This document shows positions 40,216-46,190 of a stretch of 46,190 nt of DNA, one piece after another. Source of the stretch: VRUE01 sp044867645 (GTDB taxonomy: Bacteria; Actinomycetota; Thermoleophilia; Solirubrobacterales; 70-9); assembly GCA_044867645.1 (NCBI GenBank), contig JBIOVI010000061.1:1-46190 (forward strand). Direction: 5' to 3'. The notes under the pieces are model-generated. The model saw nothing but the letters and a program-made list of their open reading frames with translations. It searched no databases and was not told the DNA's origin. The position numbers and the translations under genes were made by a program. The first letter of the stretch is position 1; each line of letters starts with the position of its first letter.

Positions 40216-41295
40216 TCAGCCGGCGAGACCCAGCTGTAACTGGGTTTCCGGTGTGTCCTGCTCGGGCTGCTCCTCGCGCGCGAAGCCCGCGACGCGCACC
40301 CCGAGCAGGCGTACCGGGCGGGGTGGGGCGTAAGCCCGCAGCAAGTCGAGCGCGACGGGAGTGACGACCTCCGGATCGTTGGTCGGCTCCTCGACGGTGT
40401 GCGAGCGGGTGACGTTGGTCCAGTCGTCGAGGCGGACCTTGATCCCGATCGTCCTCCCTTCGAGATCGCGCGAGCGCAGGCGACGGCACAGCTCCTTGGC
40501 GAGCGAGGCGACATGCGTCGCCATCTCGGCCCGATCGGCAACGTCGATGTCGAAGGTTGTCTCGGCCGATTGCGACTTGGTCTCGCGTTCGACCGCGATC
40601 GGAGTCTCGTCTTCGAAGCCGGCACGCGCGTGCAGCCAGCGGCCGCTGCGGGGACCGAAGGCCTGCTCAAGGGCCGCCGGGTCGTGGGCACGCAGCGCGG
40701 CCAGAGTGCAGATGCCCATCTTCTCCAGCTTGACGACGGTCTTCGGGCCGATCCCCGGCACGAGGCCGGGGGGATCGCCGGCGAAACGCTCCAGCGCCTC
40801 GGCACGCGACAGCACCACCAGGCCGGCCGGCTTGCCCAGCTCGCTCGTGATCTTCGCCAGCAGTCGGTTCTCGGAGATCCCGATCGAGCAGGTGAGCCCA
40901 GTCTCCTCACGAATCTCGGTGGCGATCCGTCGCATCGTCGCCTTCGGCGCAAACAGCCCGCTCAGGTCCAGATAGGCCTCGTCGAGCCCAACCACCTCGA
41001 CCGTCTCCGCGTTGGCCCGCAGGATCTCCATGACCTGAGCGGAGGCTTCTCTATAAGCGGTGAAATCCGGCTGCAGGTAGACGGCGTCGGGCAACCTGCG
41101 CCGCGCGATCGCCGCCGGCATCGCCGAATGGATCCCGGCCAGCTTGCGCGCCTCGTAGCTGGCAGTCGTCACCACGGCGCGCGGCCCCGACCCGCAGACC
41201 ACGACCGGCTTGCCCTTCAACTCCGGCCGCCGCCGCAGCTCGACCGACGCGTAGAAGGCGTCCATGTCGAGATGCGCGATGGTGCGTCGAGACAT
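40216..41295 (-). CDS. dinB: DNA polymerase IV (Y-family, DinB)
   Basis: 359 aa. Translesion polymerase. Catalytic carboxylates are in AHLDMDAFYASVE (palm, N-terminal) and VEVVGLDEAYLDLSG. The helix-hairpin-helix is LVPGIGPKTVVKLEKMGI. The little-finger domain follows (TTFDIDVADRAEMATHVASL). The C-terminal QLQLGLAG resembles a beta-clamp binding peptide. A TACCAT box (minus strand, 41302-41307) lies 6 nt before the ATG, giving a leaderless transcript; no LexA box is visible, so it may not be under classical SOS control. Confidence 0.95.
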   Translation of the reverse strand: MSRRTIAHLDMDAFYASVELRRRPELKGKPVVVCGSGPRAVVTTASYEARKLAGIHSAMPAAIARRRLPDAVYLQPDFTAYREASAQVMEILRANAETVEVVGLDEAYLDLSGLFAPKATMRRIATEIREETGLTCSIGISENRLLAKITSELGKPAGLVVLSRAEALERFAGDPPGLVPGIGPKTVVKLEKMGICTLAALRAHDPAALEQAFGPRSGRWLHARAGFEDETPIAVERETKSQSAETTFDIDVADRAEMATHVASLAKELCRRLRSRDLEGRTIGIKVRLDDWTNVTRSHTVEEPTNDPEVVTPVALDLLRAYAPPRPVRLLGVRVAGFAREEQPEQDTPETQLQLGLAG

Positions 41296-41301
41296 ATGGC
41301 G

Positions 41302-41307
41302 ATGGTA
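41302..41307 (-). promoter_or_regulatory. Leaderless -10 box of dinB
   Basis: TACCAT on the minus strand ends 6 nt before the dinB ATG (41295). Confidence 0.4.
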
Positions 41308-41369
41308 GGACGGGCGAGGGACGGCAACCGTAAGCGGGCGAGCGCATTACCCGTTCCTGCGGCGCCGAC

Positions 41370-41375
41370 TACGAT
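41370..41375 (+). promoter_or_regulatory. Leaderless -10 box of the cupin gene
   Basis: TACGAT ends 7 nt before ATG 41383. It fixes the cupin start inside a much longer open frame that runs antisense to dinB. Confidence 0.45.
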
Positions 41376-41382
41376 CCCTTTC

Positions 41383-41799
41383 ATGGCCGACCTCGCCCAT
41401 GTGAAGATCGAAGAGATCGACGCTATCGACGGCTTCTTCGAGGGCATTCGATTCCACAAAGCCGCCGCCGGTCTGGGGGTCAGCGCCTTCGGCATCTCGA
41501 TCATCGAGCTGGCGCCCGGCGCTGAGGACTATCCCGAACACGACCACTCGGAGGAGGGGATAGGCGGTCAGATGTTTGCCAAACGCCCCCAGCAGCTCGG
41601 TCAGGAGGAGGTCTACGCGGCCTTGCGGGGCTCCGGCACGCTCGAAGCCGACGGCGAGCAATACCCGCTCGACGCCGACCACATCGCTCGCGTCGGCCCA
41701 GAGGTCAAGCGCAAGATCACGCCGGGCCCGGACGGCATCCGCCTCCTCGTGGTCGGCGCCACCCCCGGCGAGCCGTACGAGACCGGCGGCGCCCTCTAG
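41383..41799 (+). CDS. Cupin-domain protein
   Basis: 138 aa. Cupin fold with a His-x-His-type metal site in AEDYPEHDHSEEGIGGQMFA and a second half EEVYAALRGSGTLEADGEQY, LDADHIARVGPEVKRKITPG. Metal-dependent isomerases, dioxygenases and binding proteins share the fold; the substrate is unknown. It immediately precedes the retron, but its own leaderless box suggests an independent gene. Confidence 0.85.
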   Translation: MADLAHVKIEEIDAIDGFFEGIRFHKAAAGLGVSAFGISIIELAPGAEDYPEHDHSEEGIGGQMFAKRPQQLGQEEVYAALRGSGTLEADGEQYPLDADHIARVGPEVKRKITPGPDGIRLLVVGATPGEPYETGGAL

Positions 41800-41846
41800 C
41801 CCCGACGGAGCCTGATTACTTCGTCCGGCGTCGCGGCTATCTTTGT

Positions 41847-41992
41847 GCTTGGGCGGTACAGCGGCTGTTTTTCCGCGGCGCATTCGCTGCGGGCATCAGA
41901 CGTCTCGCTTTAGCCCGGAAGACGATTCCGAGTATGACCATCTGGATAGTAAGAAGGTGATGGGGTAGGTAGAGCCGCTGTACCGCCCGAGC
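41847..41992 (+). ncRNA. Retron msr-msd RNA
   Basis: Bounded by a 20-bp inverted repeat: a1 GCTTGGGCGGTACAGCGGCT (41847-41866) and a2 AGCCGCTGTACCGCCCGAGC (41973-41992), paired throughout with one G-U. Between them (106 nt) is a strong hairpin, CCGCGGCG-CATT-CGCTGCGG (41873-41892), and weaker ones (CGTCT/AGACG at 41901-41924; CCATC/GATGG at 41938-41963). An a1/a2 stem directly upstream of a retron reverse transcriptase is the defining layout of msr-msd. The RT start codon follows a2 by one nucleotide. The branching guanosine and the RNA/DNA switch point cannot be fixed by eye. The central part is AT-richer than the surroundings. Confidence 0.85.
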
Positions 41993-41993
41993 C

Positions 41994-43727
41994 GTGACCG
42001 CGACCCCAGTACCAAAACAGCTGTCTAGTCCCGGCGACGTCGCGCGACTTCTGAACCTCCGGCTGCGCGATTTGACCTGGTGGATCGTCGCGCTCCCGGA
42101 GGAGCGGAGGTACCACGAGTTCGAGATCCGGAGGCACTCTGGGGGGACCCCACGGCAGATCTCCGCCCCGATCAAGCCGCTCAAGGACATCCAACGACGC
42201 CTCGCCGATCTGCTCCTCGCCTGGTACGCACCGCCACCCCATGTCCACGGCTTCGTGCTCGACAGGGGACCTACCTCCAACGCCCGGGCACATCGAAGGC
42301 AGGAGTGGGTTCTGCGCGTCGACCTCGAGGACTTCTTCCCCTCGATCAACTTCGGCCGCGTGCGCGGGCTGTTCATGGCCTTCCCGTTCGAATACCCGCC
42401 CGACGTGGCGACCGTCCTGGCTCAGATTTGCTGCCACCGAAACGAGCTGCCCCAGGGAGCACCCACCTCGCCGATCGTCTCGAACTACATATGCCGCGGC
42501 CTGGACGCTCAACTGAGCCGACTCGCGGCATCCGAACGCTGCTTCTACACGCGCTATGCAGACGACATCTGCTTCTCGACCGATCGCACCAGGTTTCCGC
42601 CAAGGCTGGGCGCCCTCAAGGCGGGCGACTCGATCGCGGGGGAGACGCTCGCCGGGATCATCGAGAGCAGCGGGTTTCGTCTTCACCCCGACAAGACGCG
42701 CCTGATGCGGCGAACGCAACGCCAGCGGGTCACCGGCCTGGTCGTGAATCGAAAGGTGAACGTGTCTCGGGACTACGTCCGCGACCTTCGAAACCTGCTC
42801 TACATCTGGAGAGCACACGGTGAAGAGGCGGCGGTCGAGGCGTGGTTGAAGCGGTTGCCACACTCCAACAGGCCACCGGGAAAGCCGCCAGCCACTTTCG
42901 CCCAAGTCGTCCGCGGCCGGGTGCAGCACGTAGGGGCGGTAAAGGGATGGACGAGCTCGGTCTACATGGGCCTCGCCGCGGCCCTGGCACAGGTGGATCC
43001 GGGCTTCGAGATGCGCTCGATCCCGGCGGTCACCAGGGTCGTCGAGGGCGACGATGCCGATGACAGGGAGGTCCAGCGCGTCCGCATGTACACGGAGGGT
43101 CAAAGCGATGTCTGGCACATGCTCGCTGCCCAGCGGTACTTCCATAAGCAAGGCGAGTTCACCGACATCGAGCTGCTCGCCGACGAGGGCTCGTCCAAAG
43201 AAGGCGATCAGCAGCTGCTCACGTATTGCAAAGGTCTGGCCCTGAGTCAGCAGGAGACTCCGTGCCTCTGCCTCTTCGACCGAGACAACGAGAAGCTGCT
43301 CAAGCCCGCCGTGGGGGAGAGAGACTGGAAGGACCGGGGGAATGGCGTCGTCGCGGTCGCGCTGGTCGGCAGCGGGGCAGGACGCCTTTGCATCGAGATG
43401 CTGCACGACAGCGCCACGCTAGAAACCCGCGACGGGGAAGGTCGACGCATGTTCCTTGCCCCTGAGTTCAACGAACGCACTGGCCATCATCACAGTCGCC
43501 TCTACACCACCCCACACCCCAGAAGCGGCAAGCTCATCCCCGACGAAGTGCACGACGTCGAGACCGGCGAGTCGATGCTCCTCTCCAAGCTCGACTTCTC
43601 GTTGGCGGTCTTCGAGGGCAAGGGCGACTTTACGGATGTGAGCTTCGAGGGTTTTCGGGTGACGTTCGAGACGATTCGCGAGGCCGTCCGAGCCGCGGCC
43701 GCTGGCTGTCGATCGTCCGACGCCTAA
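41994..43727 (+). CDS. Retron reverse transcriptase fused to TOPRIM-like nuclease domain
   Basis: 577 aa from GTG, close to the 586 aa of Ec67. RT domain (about 1-310): retron-specific NAxxH motif at Asn96-Ala97-Arg-Ala-His100, catalytic Asp110 in LRVDLEDFFPSINF, LPQGAPTSPIVSNY, active-site Tyr188-Ala-Asp190-Asp191 (TRYADDICFS), and the retron VTG motif at 246-248 (RVTGLVVNRKVNVSRD). The C-terminal part (about 360-577) has RMYTEGQSD with Glu368 and CLFDRDNEK with the Asp429-x-Asp431 pair, the two acidic motifs of a TOPRIM domain. An RT-TOPRIM fusion with no separate effector is the layout of retron Ec67/Eco2 (type I-C), an anti-phage system. It uses the msr-msd RNA directly upstream as template and primer. 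GTG is the only reasonable start; the next Met is at residue 128. Confidence 0.9.
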   Translation: MTATPVPKQLSSPGDVARLLNLRLRDLTWWIVALPEERRYHEFEIRRHSGGTPRQISAPIKPLKDIQRRLADLLLAWYAPPPHVHGFVLDRGPTSNARAHRRQEWVLRVDLEDFFPSINFGRVRGLFMAFPFEYPPDVATVLAQICCHRNELPQGAPTSPIVSNYICRGLDAQLSRLAASERCFYTRYADDICFSTDRTRFPPRLGALKAGDSIAGETLAGIIESSGFRLHPDKTRLMRRTQRQRVTGLVVNRKVNVSRDYVRDLRNLLYIWRAHGEEAAVEAWLKRLPHSNRPPGKPPATFAQVVRGRVQHVGAVKGWTSSVYMGLAAALAQVDPGFEMRSIPAVTRVVEGDDADDREVQRVRMYTEGQSDVWHMLAAQRYFHKQGEFTDIELLADEGSSKEGDQQLLTYCKGLALSQQETPCLCLFDRDNEKLLKPAVGERDWKDRGNGVVAVALVGSGAGRLCIEMLHDSATLETRDGEGRRMFLAPEFNERTGHHHSRLYTTPHPRSGKLIPDEVHDVETGESMLLSKLDFSLAVFEGKGDFTDVSFEGFRVTFETIREAVRAAAAGCRSSDA

Positions 43728-43730
43728 ACT
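43725..43730 (+). promoter_or_regulatory. Leaderless -10 box of the 92-aa gene
   Basis: TAAACT ends 7 nt before GTG 43738 and overlaps the stop codon of the retron gene (TAA). It suggests the 92-aa protein has its own transcript and is not simply the retron's second gene. Confidence 0.4.
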
Positions 43731-43737
43731 CCGCCAG

Positions 43738-44016
43738 GTGGCTTCCCCAGAGGCGAAGAACCTCGAGGCGATCTCCAAGGCGATCGATCGGCACAACCGC
43801 AACTGCCCCTTCCCGGCAGCGGAGGTGCGGATGAATCCGTTCGAGGTCGAACGGCTTGGGTGGGAGGAGATCCGGGGCTTGCCGGTCGTGCCGGACTCGG
43901 CGATTGGGACTGGCCGCTTCCGTATCGTCTGCTCGCAAGAGCTCGACGACGGGGGACTCGAGGAGACCGAGGCTGTCGGCCAGGAGCTCGAGACGGCCAC
44001 GCCAGTAAATAACTAG
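43738..44016 (+). CDS. Small protein of unknown function
   Basis: 92 aa from GTG, 10 nt after the retron gene. N-terminal helix (SPEAKNLEAISKAIDRHNRN), one Cys-Pro, then a conserved-looking core MNPFEVERLGWEEIRGLPVV followed by PDSAIGTGRFRIVCSQE and an acidic tail. The core resembles short proteins encoded in actinobacterial phages and prophages, but I cannot name the family. No membrane segment or signal peptide. The position behind the retron may be coincidental or indicate a defence-island accessory. Its stop is close to the convergent CcdA-like gene (15-nt gap). Confidence 0.6.
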   Translation: MASPEAKNLEAISKAIDRHNRNCPFPAAEVRMNPFEVERLGWEEIRGLPVVPDSAIGTGRFRIVCSQELDDGGLEETEAVGQELETATPVNN

Positions 44017-44031
44017 CCCCGGGGCGCGCCC

Positions 44032-44793
44032 TCAGACGCCGTTCAAGAAGTCGAGGCCCATTTCGCCTAGGAGGCGCTGGGCTTCGGCGTTGAGCTGGGT
44101 CAGCTGGTCGGTCCAGATCAGGATCCCCATCGCGATCAGGATCACGCCGCCGGTGGCGACTATCGCCTGGTAGTGGCGCTTGACCACGGTGAAGGCGGTC
44201 GTCATGCGGGAGAAGGCGACCGCGGTAAGCAAGAAGGGGATCGCCAGGCCAGCCGAGTAGACGGCGAGCAGGAAGGCGCCGCGGCCGGCCGAGCCGGAGA
44301 GCGAGGCGGCGGAGAGGATCGCGCCGAGCGTGGGGCCGATGCAGGGGGTCCAGGCGATCGCGAAGGCGGCGCCGGCGACGATCGGTCCGCCCTTGCCCGC
44401 GCGCTCGAGCAAGGCATCGACGTGCCACTCGCGGTTGAGGCGGGTGACGAAGAGCGAGGCGACGAAGAAGACGCCCATGGCGACGATCAGCCCGCCGGAG
44501 ATCTTGGTCAGCAGCTCCTTGTGGTCGTTGAGCGTCGCGCCGAGTCCGGTCGCGGTCAGTCCGAGGACGATGAAGATCGCCGAGAAGCTCGCCACGAACA
44601 GCAGGCTCGGCCCGAGCACGCGGCGCCAGCCAGCGCTGTCGAGCTCCGCCGCGGAGACGCCGCTTACCGCCGAGAGGTAGCCCGGCACGAGCGGCAGCAC
44701 GCAGGGAGAAAGGAAGGAGACGACGCCCGCGGCGAGGGCGGCGAAGATGCCGACCCCCGCGGTCGGATCGGTGCTCAGAGTGGCGCTGATCAC
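44032..44793 (-). CDS. ccdA: Cytochrome c biogenesis protein CcdA-like (DsbD family)
   Basis: 253 aa from GTG. Six predicted membrane helices. The two redox Cys are each in the family context: FLSPCVLPLVPGYLSAVSG (helix 1) and WTPCIGPTLGAIL (helix 4). Transfers reducing equivalents from cytoplasmic thioredoxin across the membrane to extracytoplasmic thiol-disulfide proteins, for heme attachment or disulfide reduction. No ccsA/resB/resA partner is visible in the window. A TACCCT box lies 8 nt upstream on its strand. Confidence 0.92.
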   Translation of the reverse strand: MISATLSTDPTAGVGIFAALAAGVVSFLSPCVLPLVPGYLSAVSGVSAAELDSAGWRRVLGPSLLFVASFSAIFIVLGLTATGLGATLNDHKELLTKISGGLIVAMGVFFVASLFVTRLNREWHVDALLERAGKGGPIVAGAAFAIAWTPCIGPTLGAILSAASLSGSAGRGAFLLAVYSAGLAIPFLLTAVAFSRMTTAFTVVKRHYQAIVATGGVILIAMGILIWTDQLTQLNAEAQRLLGEMGLDFLNGV

Positions 44794-44870
44794 GACCTCC
44801 CAGGGTACTCGGGGCGAGTGCCTGGACGCGGTGGTTGCAATGCCTTACGCGGCGGGAGAGACTGCCGCGC

Positions 44871-45554
44871 ATGGACATCAACGCGCTGATCCTCAACTGC
44901 ACCCTGAAGAAGTCCCCCGAGCCCTCCAACACGCAGGGCCTGATCGACATCGTCACCGGCCACTTCGACGAGCTGGGCGTCAAGCACGAGACGCTGCGAC
45001 CGGTCGACTACGAGATCCCCTTCGGCGTCGTCTCCGACATGGGAGAGGGGGACGAGTGGCCGCAGATCCTCGAGAAGGTGCTCGCGGCGGACATCCTGAT
45101 CATGGCGATGTCAATCTGGTTCGGCGTCCGCAACAGCGTCTGCCAGATGGCGATCGAGCGACTCGACGGCACCTACAACACGACCAACGAGGTCGGCCAG
45201 TACCCCCTTTACAACACGGTCGGAGGGGTCGTGGTGACCGGCAACGAGGACGGCGCCCACGCCTGCTCGGAGACCACCCTCTTCAACCTGACTCACCTCG
45301 GCTGCGCGATCCCGCCCAATGCCGATACCTACTGGGTCGGCGACGCCGGCCCGGGACCCTCTTTCCTCGAGGCCGGTGGCAAGGACCACCCCTACACGCA
45401 GAAGACCGCGAAGTGGATGGCCCACAACGTCACCCATTTGGCGCGCATCCTCAAGCAGAACCCGATCCCGCCCGAAGGCAACACGGTCCCCGGCTGGCAG
45501 CCCGACGAGTGCCGCGGCCACGACGACCGCATGCCGGCTGGACACGTCGGCTGA
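44871..45554 (+). CDS. Flavodoxin-like NAD(P)H-dependent FMN oxidoreductase
   Basis: 227 aa from ATG 44871 (a frame 36 nt longer exists upstream but is not protein-like). The N-terminal flavin phosphate-binding loop is ALILNCTLKKSPEPSNTQGL, then ADILIMAMSIWFGVRNSVCQ and VGGVVVTGNEDGAHACSETT, all typical of the NADPH-dependent FMN reductase/flavodoxin-2 family. The C-terminus (PGWQPDECRGHDDRMPAGHVG) is polar. Likely a quinone, azo or nitro reductase; the substrate is unknown. It overlaps the next open frame. Confidence 0.88.
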   Translation: MDINALILNCTLKKSPEPSNTQGLIDIVTGHFDELGVKHETLRPVDYEIPFGVVSDMGEGDEWPQILEKVLAADILIMAMSIWFGVRNSVCQMAIERLDGTYNTTNEVGQYPLYNTVGGVVVTGNEDGAHACSETTLFNLTHLGCAIPPNADTYWVGDAGPGPSFLEAGGKDHPYTQKTAKWMAHNVTHLARILKQNPIPPEGNTVPGWQPDECRGHDDRMPAGHVG

Positions 45555-46190
45555 ACCCGAGGCGCTCGACAGCGCCGCTGTTCAACGCCGCGGGCTGGGC
45601 GCGGCGGTTACAGGCATCGCCGCTCTTCGCGATCGGGCCGAGCGCGCCCGGCCCGGCATTGCGCCGCGGCGCCCTGGTCGCGGTCCCGGTCGGGATCGCC
45701 CTCTTGGTCGAGCTCGGTCTCGACTCGCCGACCAAGGGCGGGATCGCGACCGGCGCGCTGCTCGCCGGCTTCCCCGGCCTCGATGCCCCGGCGCGCACCC
45801 GCGCCGCTTGGCAGGTCGCGGTCGCGCCCCTGATCGGCGTCGCCGCCGCTCTCGGCGTCCTGACGGGATCCGAGGCGGTGCTCGCGGTGGCGACGATGGC
45901 GCTGCTCGGGGTCGCGGCCGGCTACTGCTTCGCCGTCTCGCTGCGGCTGGCGATCGCCGGCCTCTCGGTGGCGCTCTCGCTTCTGATCGCCCAGGGGCTT
46001 CCGCTCGACCTCTCCGATGCGCTGCCGGCGCTGCTCTTCGGCGCTGCCGGCGGGCTGCTCCAGGCAACCTTCTCGCTCTGCGTCTATGCCGCCGAAAAGC
46101 AGCGCCGGCAGCGCATCGGAGAGGTCGAGCGGAAGCCCCTGGGCGATCAGAAGCGAGAGCGCCACCGAGAGGCCGGCGATCGCCAGCCGC
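45509..46190 (+). CDS. FUSC-like integral membrane protein, truncated by the contig end
   Basis: Open frame without a stop to the window edge. The best start is GTG 45509, overlapping the previous gene by 46 bp; no ATG fits. From about residue 45 it reads RRGALVAVPVGIALLVELGL, then DSPTKGGIATGALLAGFPGL and four to five more Ala/Leu/Val-rich helices (VAVAPLIGVAAALGVL, AVLAVATMALLGVAAGYCF, LRLAIAGLSVALSLLIAQGL). The pattern resembles the N-terminal membrane part of FUSC/aromatic-acid-exporter proteins. Residues after about 194 (from 46090) come from an inverted copy of the preceding sequence and are not genuine. Confidence 0.55.
   Translation, partial: MPRPRRPHAGWTRRLNPRRSTAPLFNAAGWARRLQASPLFAIGPSAPGPALRRGALVAVPVGIALLVELGLDSPTKGGIATGALLAGFPGLDAPARTRAAWQVAVAPLIGVAAALGVLTGSEAVLAVATMALLGVAAGYCFAVSLRLAIAGLSVALSLLIAQGLPLDLSDALPALLFGAAGGLLQATFSLCVYAAEKQRRQRIGEVERKPLGDQKRERHREAGDRQP
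45943..46190. repeat. Terminal 101-bp inverted repeat (fold-back), probable assembly artefact
   Basis: 45943-46043 and 46090-46190 are exact reverse complements apart from one mismatch (46036/46097), with a 46-nt loop between. The repeat ends exactly at the last base of the window. Near-perfect 101-bp palindromes inside a coding frame are very unlikely in a stable chromosome, so a contig-end chimera is the simplest reading. Confidence 0.9.

Noticed and set aside
40399..41382. Open frame upstream of and in frame with the cupin gene
   Set aside because: Antisense to dinB; the cupin domain starts at the ATG 41383, which has its own -10 box.
41383..41799. Cupin gene as a retron accessory
   Set aside because: It lies upstream of the msr-msd RNA, has its own promoter box, and cupins are not known effectors of type I-C retrons.
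1..46190. CRISPR array, tRNA genes, transposase or integrase
   Set aside because: No regularly spaced direct repeats, no cloverleaf with conserved T-loop, and no transposase or integrase motif were found on either strand.

Overview
The window is a 46 kb piece of a high-GC actinobacterial chromosome, most likely from the class Thermoleophilia (Solirubrobacterales/Gaiellales-like). The evidence is a Mycobacterium-type SOS box (TCGAAC-N4-GTTCGA), a Streptomyces-type PHO box, a MurA with Asp at the Cys115 position as in M. tuberculosis, a garA-merR gene pair in the order of Rv1827-Rv1828, and widespread TANNNT boxes 6-8 nt upstream of start codons, as expected for leaderless transcripts. Both window ends look like contig ends. 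It starts inside a 23S rRNA gene and stops in a perfect fold-back.

Layout. 1-470: end of an rRNA operon (23S 3' end, 5S, terminator). 471-1689 (minus): an SOS-boxed small ORF and an alpha/beta hydrolase. 1715-8834: murA and a compact histidine cluster hisZ-G-D-B-H-A-F (no hisC or hisI/E here). 8877-12053: CCA-adding-type nucleotidyltransferase, pgeF, yggS, sepF. 12073-13628: PHO-box-preceded alkaline phosphatase. 13792-15962: proC, yggT, lspA, a RluD-type pseudouridine synthase. 16096-22950: rpsB, tsf, pyrH, frr, uppS, cdsA, dxr, rseP, a classical translation/envelope/isoprenoid run. 22980-25949: a frameshifted small membrane protein and two tandem secreted Ig-repeat proteins on the minus strand. 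26011-29704: ispG, proS, a CDP-alcohol phosphatidyltransferase. 29797-33400: RsiG-like protein, GarA-like zinc-ribbon/FHA protein, MerR regulator, SRPBCC protein and an AGPS-like flavoenzyme. 33401-41799: an HTH/TM/RskA-like protein, thioesterase, nadE, secreted metalloprotease, wax ester synthase/DGAT, RlpA-like protein behind a possible c-di-AMP riboswitch, dinB, cupin. 41847-43727: a complete retron. 43738-46190: a 92-aa unknown, CcdA-like protein, flavodoxin-like oxidoreductase, and a truncated membrane protein.

The most notable system is the retron. It has an msr-msd RNA closed by a 20-bp a1/a2 stem, directly followed by one 577-aa protein that fuses a retron reverse transcriptase (NAxxH, YADD and VTG motifs) to a TOPRIM-like nuclease domain. 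This is the Ec67/Eco2 (type I-C) architecture, here in an actinobacterium. Second-messenger signalling is the other theme: a single-motif RsiG-like c-di-GMP-binding anti-sigma candidate and a c-di-AMP riboswitch candidate. Three copies of a small covarying palindromic repeat are present, one of them read in frame inside the tail of ribosomal protein S2.
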